A program made the position numbers and the translations under genes. A stretch of DNA of 5,773 nucleotides, taken from Mesorhizobium sp. (GTDB lineage: Bacteria; Pseudomonadota; Alphaproteobacteria; Rhizobiales; Rhizobiaceae). The notes beneath the pieces were generated by a model. The model ran no database searches, was not told the DNA's origin, and saw only the letters and a list, made by a program, of their open reading frames with translations. Position 1 is the stretch's first letter, and the number at the start of each line of letters is the position of its first letter. The stretch spans positions 1 to 5,773 of the forward strand of contig JAUYMV010000195.1 in the NCBI GenBank assembly GCA_030698645.1, written 5' to 3'. This document shows positions 1 through 4,721 of the stretch, in pieces.

Positions 1-1133
1 GCCAGTTCCGCTTCCGCCTTGACCGCATAGGTCATGCCGATGCCGAACGACACGATGGTGACGTCGTTGCCCTGCTTGTGTATGCGCGCCTTGCCGATCG
101 GCAGCACGTAGTCGAGCTTCGGCACGTCGAAGGTCTGGCCGTAGAGGATCTCGTTCTCGAGGAAGATGACCGGGTTCGGGTCGCGGATCGCCGCCTTGAG
201 CAGGCCCTTGGCGTCGGCGGCGTTGTAGGGCTGGATGACCTTCAGGCCCGGGATATGGCTGTACCAGGCGGCATAGTCCTGGCTGTGCTGCGCGCCGACG
301 CGGGCGGCCGCGCCGTTCGGACCGCGGATTACGATCGGCGCGCCCATCTGGCCGCCCGACATGTAGAGCGTCTTGGCCGCCGAATTGATGATCTGGTCGA
401 TCGCCTGCATGGCGAAGTTGAAGGTCATGAATTCGACGATCGGCTTCAGGCCGGCCATCGCCGCGCCGACGCCGACGCCGGCGAAGCCGTGCTCGGTGAT
501 CGGCGTGTCGACGACGCGCTTGGCGCCGAACTCCTGCAGCAGCCCCTGCGTGATCTTGTAGGCGCCCTGGTACTCGGCGACCTCCTCGCCCATGATGAAG
601 ACGTCCGCGTCGCGCCGCATCTCCTCGGCCATGGCATCGCGCAGGGCCTCGCGAACCGTCGTCGGGACCATCTCGGTACCCGAGGGGATGTCGGGATCGG
701 CGGCGACCTGCGCCTTCGGCTGCGCCGGCACGGCGGCCGCCTCCTTGGTGGCTGTCGGCTCCTCGCTCGCCTCGCGCGCCTTGCCTCCGGCATCATCGGA
801 TGCCGGCGCAGGCTCCGCCGTCTTCTCCGGCGCGGCGGACGGTTTTGGCGCCTCGGCCTTTGCCGAAGGCTTCACATCCCCCGCGCTCTCGCCCTCCTGC
901 AGCAGCACGGCGATCGGCGCGTTGACCTTGACGTTCTCGGTGCCGGCCGCGACCAGGATCTTTCCAAGCGTGCCCTCGTCGACGGCCTCGACCTCCATCG
1001 TCGCCTTGTCGGTCTCGATCTCGGCCAGGACGTCTCCAGCCAACACCTTGTCGCCCTCCTTCTTCAGCCATTTGGAGAGCGTGCCCTCCTCCATGGTGGG
1101 CGACAGCGCGGGCATCAGGATTTCGATCGGCAT
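1..1133 (-). CDS. pdhB: Pyruvate dehydrogenase E1 component subunit beta with N-terminal lipoyl domain (3' end outside window)
   Basis: Beta subunit of the thiamine-diphosphate-dependent E1 of the cytosolic pyruvate dehydrogenase complex; with the alpha subunit it decarboxylates pyruvate and passes the acetyl group to lipoyl carriers. I translated 377 codons from the ATG at 1131-1133 without a frame break; the gene continues past base 1, and about 460-470 residues are usual for this form. Residues 1-80 are a biotinyl/lipoyl domain beginning [18 protein letters not shown], with the lipoylation lysine in ETDKATM at K43. Residues 82-150 are an Ala/Pro/Glu/Lys-rich flexible linker. From about 155 the E1-beta fold begins ([15 protein letters not shown], then [17 protein letters not shown] near 182-198, and [10 protein letters not shown]). 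The start is supported by GGAG at 1140-1143, 6 bases upstream. The lipoyl-E1-beta fusion is known in alphaproteobacteria. It lies 14 bases after the small membrane-protein gene and follows pdhA in the same operon. Confidence 0.97.
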   Translation of the reverse strand, partial: MPIEILMPALSPTMEEGTLSKWLKKEGDKVLAGDVLAEIETDKATMEVEAVDEGTLGKILVAAGTENVKVNAPIAVLLQEGESAGDVKPSAKAEAPKPSAAPEKTAEPAPASDDAGGKAREASEEPTATKEAAAVPAQPKAQVAADPDIPSGTEMVPTTVREALRDAMAEEMRRDADVFIMGEEVAEYQGAYKITQGLLQEFGAKRVVDTPITEHGFAGVGVGAAMAGLKPIVEFMTFNFAMQAIDQIINSAAKTLYMSGGQMGAPIVIRGPNGAAARVGAQHSQDYAAWYSHIPGLKVIQPYNAADAKGLLKAAIRDPNPVIFLENEILYGQTFDVPKLDYVLPIGKARIHKQGNDVTIVSFGIGMTYAVKAEAEL

Positions 1134-1147
1134 GCGGAACTCCGGTC

Positions 1148-1432
1148 TCAGTTCGCTGAACTGGAAAATTGGATCGCGGCCATCCCGGTGGCGAGCCCGG
1201 CCAGGACGGATGCGAAGAACGTGATGATTGCCGCGCGGTAGCGTCGGATATGCGTGAAGGCCGCCGGGCCGACGCGGCTTTCGACAGCTGCGAAGCGCCA
1301 GAAGCCGATATCGAAAATCGTCGCGAAGCGGGTGCCTGGCGGGGCGGCGGTCATTAGGCCGAACGCGCTCGCGACAGCCACCAGCCATGCGGCGGCGGCG
1401 CCGAGCGCGAAAATGATGAAGACGAACTGCAT
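1148..1432 (-). CDS. Uncharacterised 94-residue two-helix membrane protein within the pdh operon
   Basis: I do not recognise a named family. The protein starts [16 protein letters not shown] and has two hydrophobic segments: residues about 3-29, directly at the N-terminus, and about 67-86. They are joined by a roughly 37-residue hydrophilic loop containing the aromatic stretch FDIGFWRF (40-47) and a basic HIRRYR patch (61-66) just before helix 2. This suggests a small inner-membrane hairpin protein; by the positive-inside rule the basic loop would face the cytoplasm. The chosen ATG (1430-1432) lies 16 bases after the pdhA stop, with a modest GGGG at 1443-1446. A longer 113-codon version from the ATG at 1487-1489 would overlap pdhA by 41 bases and add a polar tail ahead of the helix, so it is less likely. 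It is wedged between pdhA and pdhB with 16 and 14 base gaps, so it must be co-transcribed with them. Its role is unknown. It could be a membrane tether or simply a passenger gene. Confidence 0.8.
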   Translation of the reverse strand: MQFVFIIFALGAAAAWLVAVASAFGLMTAAPPGTRFATIFDIGFWRFAAVESRVGPAAFTHIRRYRAAIITFFASVLAGLATGMAAIQFSSSAN

Positions 1433-1448
1433 GCCGCGCAGGCCCCGT

Positions 1449-2498
1449 TCAGGCTTCGAGATAGATGTCGGTGTAGAGTTCCGAGACATCCGGCTCGGGG
1501 TCGGCCTGCGCGAATTCGGCGGCGTCCGCCACGATGTCGCGCACCTCCTTGTCGATCGCCTTCAGGTCGTCCTCGCTCGCCCACTTGTTCTCGATCAGCC
1601 GCTGCTTGACCTGCTCGATCGGGTCGTGTTCGGAGCGCATCTTCTGCACCTCGTCCTTGGAGCGGTATTTCGCCGGGTCCGACATCGAGTGGCCGCGATA
1701 GCGGTACGTCTGCATCTCGAGGATGATCGGCCCCTTGCCCGAGCGGCAATGCTCGGTCGCCATGTCGCCGGCAGCCTTGACCGCGCGCACGTCCATGCCG
1801 TCGACCTGGATGCCGGGGATCTTGAACGAGATGCCGCGATGCGAAAAGTCGGTCTCGGCCGACGAGCGATGCACGGCGGTGCCCATCGCGTAGCGGTTGT
1901 TCTCGATGACGTAGATCACCGGCAGCTTCCACAGCGAGGCCATGTTGAAGCTCTCGTAGACCTGGCCCTGGTTAGCGGCGCCGTCGCCGAAGAAGGTCAG
2001 CGACACATTGTTGTTGCCGCGATAGCGGTTGGCGAAGGCCAAGCCCGTGCCGAGCGACACCTGGGCGCCGACGATGCCGTGGCCGCCATAAAAGTTCTTC
2101 TCCTTGGAGAACATGTGCATGGAGCCGCCCTTGCCGCGCGACAGACCGCCGCGCCGCCCTGTCAGCTCCGCCATGACACCGCGCGGATCGAGTTCCATCG
2201 CCAGCATATGGCCATGGTCGCGATAGGCGGTGATCATCTGGTCGCCCTCGATGAGCGACATCTTGAGGCCGGTGACGACCGCCTCCTGGCCGATATAGAG
2301 ATGGCAGAAGCCGCCGATGAAGCCCATGCCGTAGAGCTGGCCGGCCTTTTCCTCGAAACGGCGGATCAGGAGCATGTGGCGATAGGCCGACAGATCGTCG
2401 GACTTGGAGAACGCCGCCGGCTTCGGCGCCTTCAGGGCGGCAAGCGTCGCCGGATCCGACTTCGGCTTGGCGGACGCTTTGCGGGCGGCAACGGCCAT
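1449..2498 (-). CDS. pdhA: Pyruvate dehydrogenase E1 component subunit alpha
   Basis: Alpha subunit of the heterotetrameric pyruvate dehydrogenase E1, which binds thiamine diphosphate and decarboxylates pyruvate. The 349-residue product from the ATG at 2496-2498 fits the usual rhizobial length (about 348). Residues 1-30 are a Lys/Ala-rich polar tail. HLYIGQEAV lies at 66-74, GHGIVGAQ at 139-146, the TPP/Mg motif GDGAANQG at 171-178 ending in IENN near 198-201, and the E1-alpha phosphorylation-loop-like segment YRYRGHSMSDP at 265-275. An in-frame ATG at 2547-2549 would add 17 residues but has no ribosome site, whereas AGGGAG at 2505-2510 sits 6 bases before the chosen start. Heterotetrameric E1 alpha next to lipoyl-E1-beta distinguishes this from the homodimeric AceE type. 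A branched-chain 2-oxoacid dehydrogenase E1 is the main alternative, but the sequence and the pdhB neighbour favour pyruvate. It is the first gene of the pdh cluster, behind a 179-base leader/promoter gap. Confidence 0.98.
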   Translation of the reverse strand: MAVAARKASAKPKSDPATLAALKAPKPAAFSKSDDLSAYRHMLLIRRFEEKAGQLYGMGFIGGFCHLYIGQEAVVTGLKMSLIEGDQMITAYRDHGHMLAMELDPRGVMAELTGRRGGLSRGKGGSMHMFSKEKNFYGGHGIVGAQVSLGTGLAFANRYRGNNNVSLTFFGDGAANQGQVYESFNMASLWKLPVIYVIENNRYAMGTAVHRSSAETDFSHRGISFKIPGIQVDGMDVRAVKAAGDMATEHCRSGKGPIILEMQTYRYRGHSMSDPAKYRSKDEVQKMRSEHDPIEQVKQRLIENKWASEDDLKAIDKEVRDIVADAAEFAQADPEPDVSELYTDIYLEA

Positions 2499-2504
2499 GG
2501 CATT

Positions 2505-2510
2505 CTCCCT
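2505..2510 (-). promoter_or_regulatory. Ribosome binding site deciding the pdhA start
   Basis: On the minus strand AGGGAG ends 6 bases before the ATG at 2496-2498. No such site precedes the upstream in-frame ATG at 2547-2549, so the shorter protein is preferred. A complementary CTCCC lies 22 bases upstream (2532-2536) and could in principle mask it. Confidence 0.8.
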
Positions 2511-2560
2511 GTTCTGTCTCTTCGCGGACGCGGGAGCATTCACCCCCATTGCGCGAAGGC

Positions 2561-2590
2561 TAGCATGGGGGAACGCTTTCAGCCATGCTA
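2561..2590. repeat. Perfect 8-bp inverted repeat in the pdhA leader
   Basis: TAGCATGG at 2561-2568 is repeated inverted as CCATGCTA at 2583-2590, separated by 14 bases. In the pdhA direction it is preceded, not followed, by a T run (2590-2595), so it is not an intrinsic terminator. It may be an operator or a leader hairpin. Confidence 0.7.
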
Positions 2591-2617
2591 AAAAATGCAG
2601 GGCAGCAATGCGTGGCG

Positions 2618-2633
2618 CAGAACTAAGGTTCTG
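2618..2633. repeat. CAGAAC/GTTCTG inverted repeat in the pdhA upstream region
   Basis: CAGAAC (2618-2623), loop TAAG, GTTCTG (2628-2633) form a 6-bp perfect hairpin. It is followed by TTTTT (2634-2638) only when read on the plus strand, where no gene lies to the left for it to terminate. In the pdh transcription direction it lacks a T tail. A third copy of CAGAAC (minus strand, 2511-2516) abuts the pdhA ribosome site. Operator or leader structure is more plausible than terminator. Confidence 0.6.
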
Positions 2634-2677
2634 TTTTTAATAAATAATTTAGCTATTAACTGAAATTCGATTAATAC

Positions 2678-2995
2678 CTAGCGATTGGGCTTGATGATGG
2701 TGATCTCGTCCTGATGCGTCAGATTCAGCGCGCGGCGCGCCTGTTCGTCGAGCATGTCCTTCTCGATCGTTCCGTCGTGCAGCAGCAGCACCCGACTTTC
2801 GAGATGCATGCGTTCGGATTTGAGCAGCGCCAGCTTCGTCTCAAGGTCGGCGGCGCGATCGACGAGCCGGTAGCTCGAATAGATGCCGAATTCGCCGTGC
2901 AAGGCGTGAAATCCGAAATAGGACAGGAATACGATCGCCAGGGCCGGCACGATCAGCGCGCCGGTCTTCCGTTTCTTGTGCTGGCGGGTCCACAT
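2678..2995 (-). CDS. FtsB/DivIC-family septum formation initiator
   Basis: A 105-residue bitopic membrane protein of the septum formation initiator (DivIC/FtsB) family. Family members join the FtsB-FtsL-FtsQ divisome subcomplex that links early and late cell-division steps at the inner membrane. Residues 1-11 are a short, strongly basic cytoplasmic tail (MWTRQHKKRK), 12-30 a single hydrophobic helix with FLSYFGFH, and about 45-72 a heptad-like Leu-rich coiled coil (DLETKLALLKSERMHLESRV). A conserved-looking C-terminal part follows (TIEKDMLDEQARRALNL). Length and layout match the alphaproteobacterial family. The ATG at 2993-2995 is the only sensible start: an in-frame stop lies at 3008-3010. 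No clear Shine-Dalgarno sequence precedes it. Rhizobial genomes often have this gene between eno and the pdh genes; here the upstream neighbour is urtE, 84 bases away. I give no symbol because alphaproteobacterial members are rarely verified as FtsB. Confidence 0.9.
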   Translation of the reverse strand: MWTRQHKKRKTGALIVPALAIVFLSYFGFHALHGEFGIYSSYRLVDRAADLETKLALLKSERMHLESRVLLLHDGTIEKDMLDEQARRALNLTHQDEITIIKPNR

Positions 2996-3079
2996 GGTCG
3001 CGATCGGTCACCGTTGATGATCCGGCCACTCTGGCGCCGATATGCTTAAGTCCCGGTTACCGTGGGCGCGAACGCGGCC
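2996..3079 (-). promoter_or_regulatory. Short gap between urtE and the ftsB-like gene, possible promoter
   Basis: The 84-base gap has no intrinsic terminator after urtE and no obvious -35/-10 pair. It contains two copies of the odd palindrome CGGTYACCG: CGGTCACCG at 3005-3013 and CGGTTACCG at 3054-3062. Since urea uptake and cell division are unlikely to share control, a promoter for the ftsB-like gene is expected here, but read-through from urtE cannot be excluded. Confidence 0.3.
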
Positions 3080-3775
3080 TCAGACGGTGAGGAATTTTCT
3101 GACGTCGGCCCGGTCGAGATCCGACGCCGGCCCGGTGTGCACAATCAGGCCGCGGTCCATGATATTGACCTCGTCGGCGAGTTCGCGGCAGAAGTCGAGA
3201 TACTGTTCGACGAGCAGGATGGCGATGCCGGTCTGGTCGCGCAGGAAGCGGATGGCGCGGCCGATATCCTTGATGATCGAGGGCTGGATGCCCTCGGTCG
3301 GCTCGTCGAGAACCAGCAGCTTTGGACGCGTCACCAGCGCCCGGCCGATGGCCAGTTGCTGCTGCTGGCCGCCAGAGAGATCGCCGCCGCGCCTCGACAG
3401 CATGTCCTTCAGCACCGGAAACAGCTCGAACACATAGCCCGGGATGTGACGCTCGCCACGCTTGACCGGCGCAAAGCCGGTTTCCAGGTTCTCCTTCACA
3501 GTCAGCAGCGGAAACACTTCCCGGCCCTGCGGCACGAATGCGATGCCCGACCGTGCGCGATCGTATGCCGCGCTCCGGTCGAGCGCCTTCCCCTCGAAGG
3601 CGACCGTTCCGCTCGTCAGCCTGTGGTGGCCGACGATCGATCTCATGAGACTTGTCTTGCCGACGCCGTTGCGCCCGAGCACGCAGGTGATCTTGCCGGC
3701 GTCCGCCTTCAGCGACACGCCGCGCAGCGCCTGGGCGGCGCCGTAGTGCAGCGTCGCGTCCGTCACCTCAAGCAT
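3080..3775 (-). CDS. urtE: Urea ABC transporter ATP-binding subunit UrtE
   Basis: One of two cytoplasmic ATPases that power the UrtABCDE high-affinity urea importer (branched-chain amino acid, HAAT-type ABC family). The 231-residue protein has Walker A GRNGVGKT (34-41), Q-loop Q83 within PQGREVFP (82-89), signature LSGGQQQQLAIGRAL (133-147), and Walker B LLVLDEPTEGIQPSII (153-168). The usual switch histidine is replaced by glutamine in LLVEQYLDF (Q191), as is normal in the LivF/UrtE branch. PQGRE.FP, the poly-Gln signature and the EGIQPSI run favour UrtE over LivF, as does the adjacency to urtC and urtD. The start ATG (3773-3775) has AAGGGG at 3783-3788, 7 bases upstream. It is separated from urtD by an unusual 195-base insert with a possible small gene whose end overlaps the urtE start. 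Urease genes, frequent partners of urt clusters, do not follow within this window. Confidence 0.95.
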   Translation of the reverse strand: MLEVTDATLHYGAAQALRGVSLKADAGKITCVLGRNGVGKTSLMRSIVGHHRLTSGTVAFEGKALDRSAAYDRARSGIAFVPQGREVFPLLTVKENLETGFAPVKRGERHIPGYVFELFPVLKDMLSRRGGDLSGGQQQQLAIGRALVTRPKLLVLDEPTEGIQPSIIKDIGRAIRFLRDQTGIAILLVEQYLDFCRELADEVNIMDRGLIVHTGPASDLDRADVRKFLTV

Positions 3776-3968
3776 GCTGCATCCCCTTCGGCGATTGGTC
3801 CCCCTCCTCCCCCACGAGGGGGGAGGCTGGCGCGAGGGCCAGACGGAGGGGGTTCGTGAATCCGTGTATCGCCCTTGGCCAGCGCCGCCGCGCCGGCGGC
3901 GGAAGCCGCGGCTCCTCGGACTTGGCGAGATGGCCCGGAATGCTGTCGAGACAGATGCGCCAGTACAT
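3768..3968 (-). CDS. Possible small ORF bridging urtD and urtE (66 codons), unrecognised
   Basis: An open frame fills the whole urtD-urtE gap. The ATG at 3966-3968 has a strong GGGGAG at 3975-3980 with 6-base spacing; another in-frame ATG at 3972-3974 overlaps the urtD stop as ATGA but is too close to that site. The product starts MYWRICLDSIPGHLAKSEEP, then becomes Arg/Pro-rich, and its C-terminal third is encoded by the palindromic repeat at 3800-3852. The stop (3768-3770) lies inside urtE, 3-8 bases past its start ATG, giving an 8-base overlap. No domain or membrane segment is seen and I know no homologue. It may be a genuine small protein, a leftover 5' end of a gene disrupted by the repeat, or merely a translated spacer that couples urtE translation to urtD. 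The ribosome site is the best evidence for translation; composition of the repeat-derived part argues against a conserved protein. Confidence 0.4.
   Translation of the reverse strand: MYWRICLDSIPGHLAKSEEPRLPPPARRRWPRAIHGFTNPLRLALAPASPLVGEEGDQSPKGMQHA
3800..3852. repeat. GC-rich palindromic intergenic repeat-like element
   Basis: Three nested or adjacent inverted repeats lie in 53 bases. CCCCCTCC (3800-3807) pairs with GGAGGGGG (3845-3852) as an outer stem. CCTCCCCC (3806-3813) pairs with GGGGGAGG (3819-3826). CTGGC (3827-3831) pairs with GCCAG (3838-3842). Outer and first inner stems share two bases. The layout resembles the C-rich/G-rich short palindromic elements scattered between genes in many rhizobial genomes, recalled from general knowledge and not searched. 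It sits between urtD and urtE, within the possible small ORF, and could form a stable RNA hairpin that affects urtE expression. Confidence 0.65.
3883..3901. repeat. GC hairpin in the urtD-urtE gap
   Basis: CGCCGCC (3883-3889) and GGCGGCG (3895-3901) form a 7-bp all-GC stem with a 5-base loop. There is no T run on either side, so it is not a classic terminator. It adds to the structured RNA expected between urtD and urtE, but in such GC-rich sequence it may be chance. Confidence 0.35.
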
Positions 3969-3970
3969 GC

Positions 3971-4717
3971 TCATCTCCCCAGATAGACTTCGATGACGCG
4001 CTCGTCGGCGCTGACGAAATCGAGCGAGCCTTCCGACAGCACCGAGCCCTCGTGCAGGCAGGTCACCTTGACGCCCAGCTCGCGCACGAAGTGCATGTCG
4101 TGCTCGACGACGACCACCGAATGGGTTTTTGCGATGTCCTTCAGGAGGCGCGCGGTCTCCTCCGTCTCGGCGTCGGTCATGCCGGCGACCGGCTCGTCGA
4201 CCAGCAGCAGCTTCGGGTCCTGCGCCAGCAGCATGCCGATCTCCAGCCACTGCTTCTGGCCGTGCGAGAGATTGGCCGCATAGTCGTTGCGCCGCGCTTC
4301 CAGCCGCGTCAGCGCCAGGATCTCGTCGATACGCTGCGTATCCTCGAGCGAGCGCCGGTTGAACAACGCCGGGAAGATCGAGCGCGGGCCTTTCAGCGAC
4401 AGCACGAGATTGTCCTCGACCGTATGGCTTTCGAACACCGTCGGCTTCTGGAACTTGCGGCCGATCCCCATCATCGCGATGTCGGCCTCGTCATGCTTGG
4501 TCAGGTCGATCGTGCCGTTGAAGAAGACTTCGCCGGAGTTGGGCTTCGTCTTGCCGGTCACGATGTCCATCATGGTGGTCTTGCCGGCGCCGTTCGGCCC
4601 GATGATGGCGCGCATCTCGCCCTTGCCCAGCACCAGCGACAGATTGTTGATGGCGCGGAAACCGTCGAAGGAAACCGACACGCCGTCGAGGTAGAGGATG
4701 GTCTCGCTCCTGGACAT
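3971..4717 (-). CDS. urtD: Urea ABC transporter ATP-binding subunit UrtD
   Basis: Second cytoplasmic ATPase of the urea importer. The 248-residue protein shows Walker A GPNGAGKTTMM (40-50), the UrtD-typical GIGRKFQKPTVFE (84-96) with the Q-loop glutamine at Q90, an unusual but family-typical signature LSHGQKQWLEIGM (150-162) in place of LSGGQ, Walker B LLLVDEPVAGM (170-180), and a switch histidine in VVVVEHDMHF (H206). RKFQ.PTVFE and SHGQKQWLEIGM separate it from LivG. The ATG at 4715-4717 is preferred: GGAG at 4725-4728 lies 7 bases upstream and the start is 4 bases after the urtC stop. A TTG 12 codons further upstream (4751-4753) would overlap urtC and gives a non-conserved tail. The stop overlaps an ATG as ATGA, opening the bridging small ORF. 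Confidence 0.96.
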   Translation of the reverse strand: MSRSETILYLDGVSVSFDGFRAINNLSLVLGKGEMRAIIGPNGAGKTTMMDIVTGKTKPNSGEVFFNGTIDLTKHDEADIAMMGIGRKFQKPTVFESHTVEDNLVLSLKGPRSIFPALFNRRSLEDTQRIDEILALTRLEARRNDYAANLSHGQKQWLEIGMLLAQDPKLLLVDEPVAGMTDAETEETARLLKDIAKTHSVVVVEHDMHFVRELGVKVTCLHEGSVLSEGSLDFVSADERVIEVYLGR

Positions 4718-4721
4718 CGCC

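Larger units (their letters stand above)
2499..2677 (-). promoter_or_regulatory. pdhA promoter/leader region: AT-rich block plus inverted repeats
   Basis: This 179-base gap between the ftsB-like gene and pdhA is the only clearly AT-rich part of the window: 2631-2677 has 9 G/C in 47 bases, against roughly 60-65% elsewhere. It very likely carries the pdh operon promoter, with the AT block acting as an UP-like or easily melted region. I could not place convincing -35 and -10 hexamers. Within it are two perfect inverted repeats (2561-2590 and 2618-2633), and a TGC-rich stretch at 2594-2608 that reads TTGCTGCCCTGCATT on the minus strand and could be an operator. No intrinsic terminator in the minus direction follows the ftsB-like gene. 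The promoter assignment is inference from position and composition. Confidence 0.6.

Noticed and set aside
78..1241. A 387-codon open frame on the plus strand opposite pdhB
   Set aside because: It is antisense to pdhB with an Arg/Asp/Leu/His-rich, low-complexity translation and no domain; long antisense frames are expected in GC-rich genes with strong third-position bias.
2499..2549. Longer pdhA start at 2547-2549
   Set aside because: It has no ribosome site, whereas the internal ATG at 2496-2498 has AGGGAG at ideal spacing and gives the family's usual length.
1254..2591. A 445-codon open frame on the plus strand opposite pdhA
   Set aside because: It mirrors the unmistakable pdhA coding sequence and has no recognisable motif, so it is an antisense shadow.
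2618..2638. Hairpin plus TTTTT resembling an intrinsic terminator on the plus strand
   Set aside because: No gene on the plus strand leads into it, the stem is only 6 bp, and in the direction of real transcription the T run is on the wrong side.
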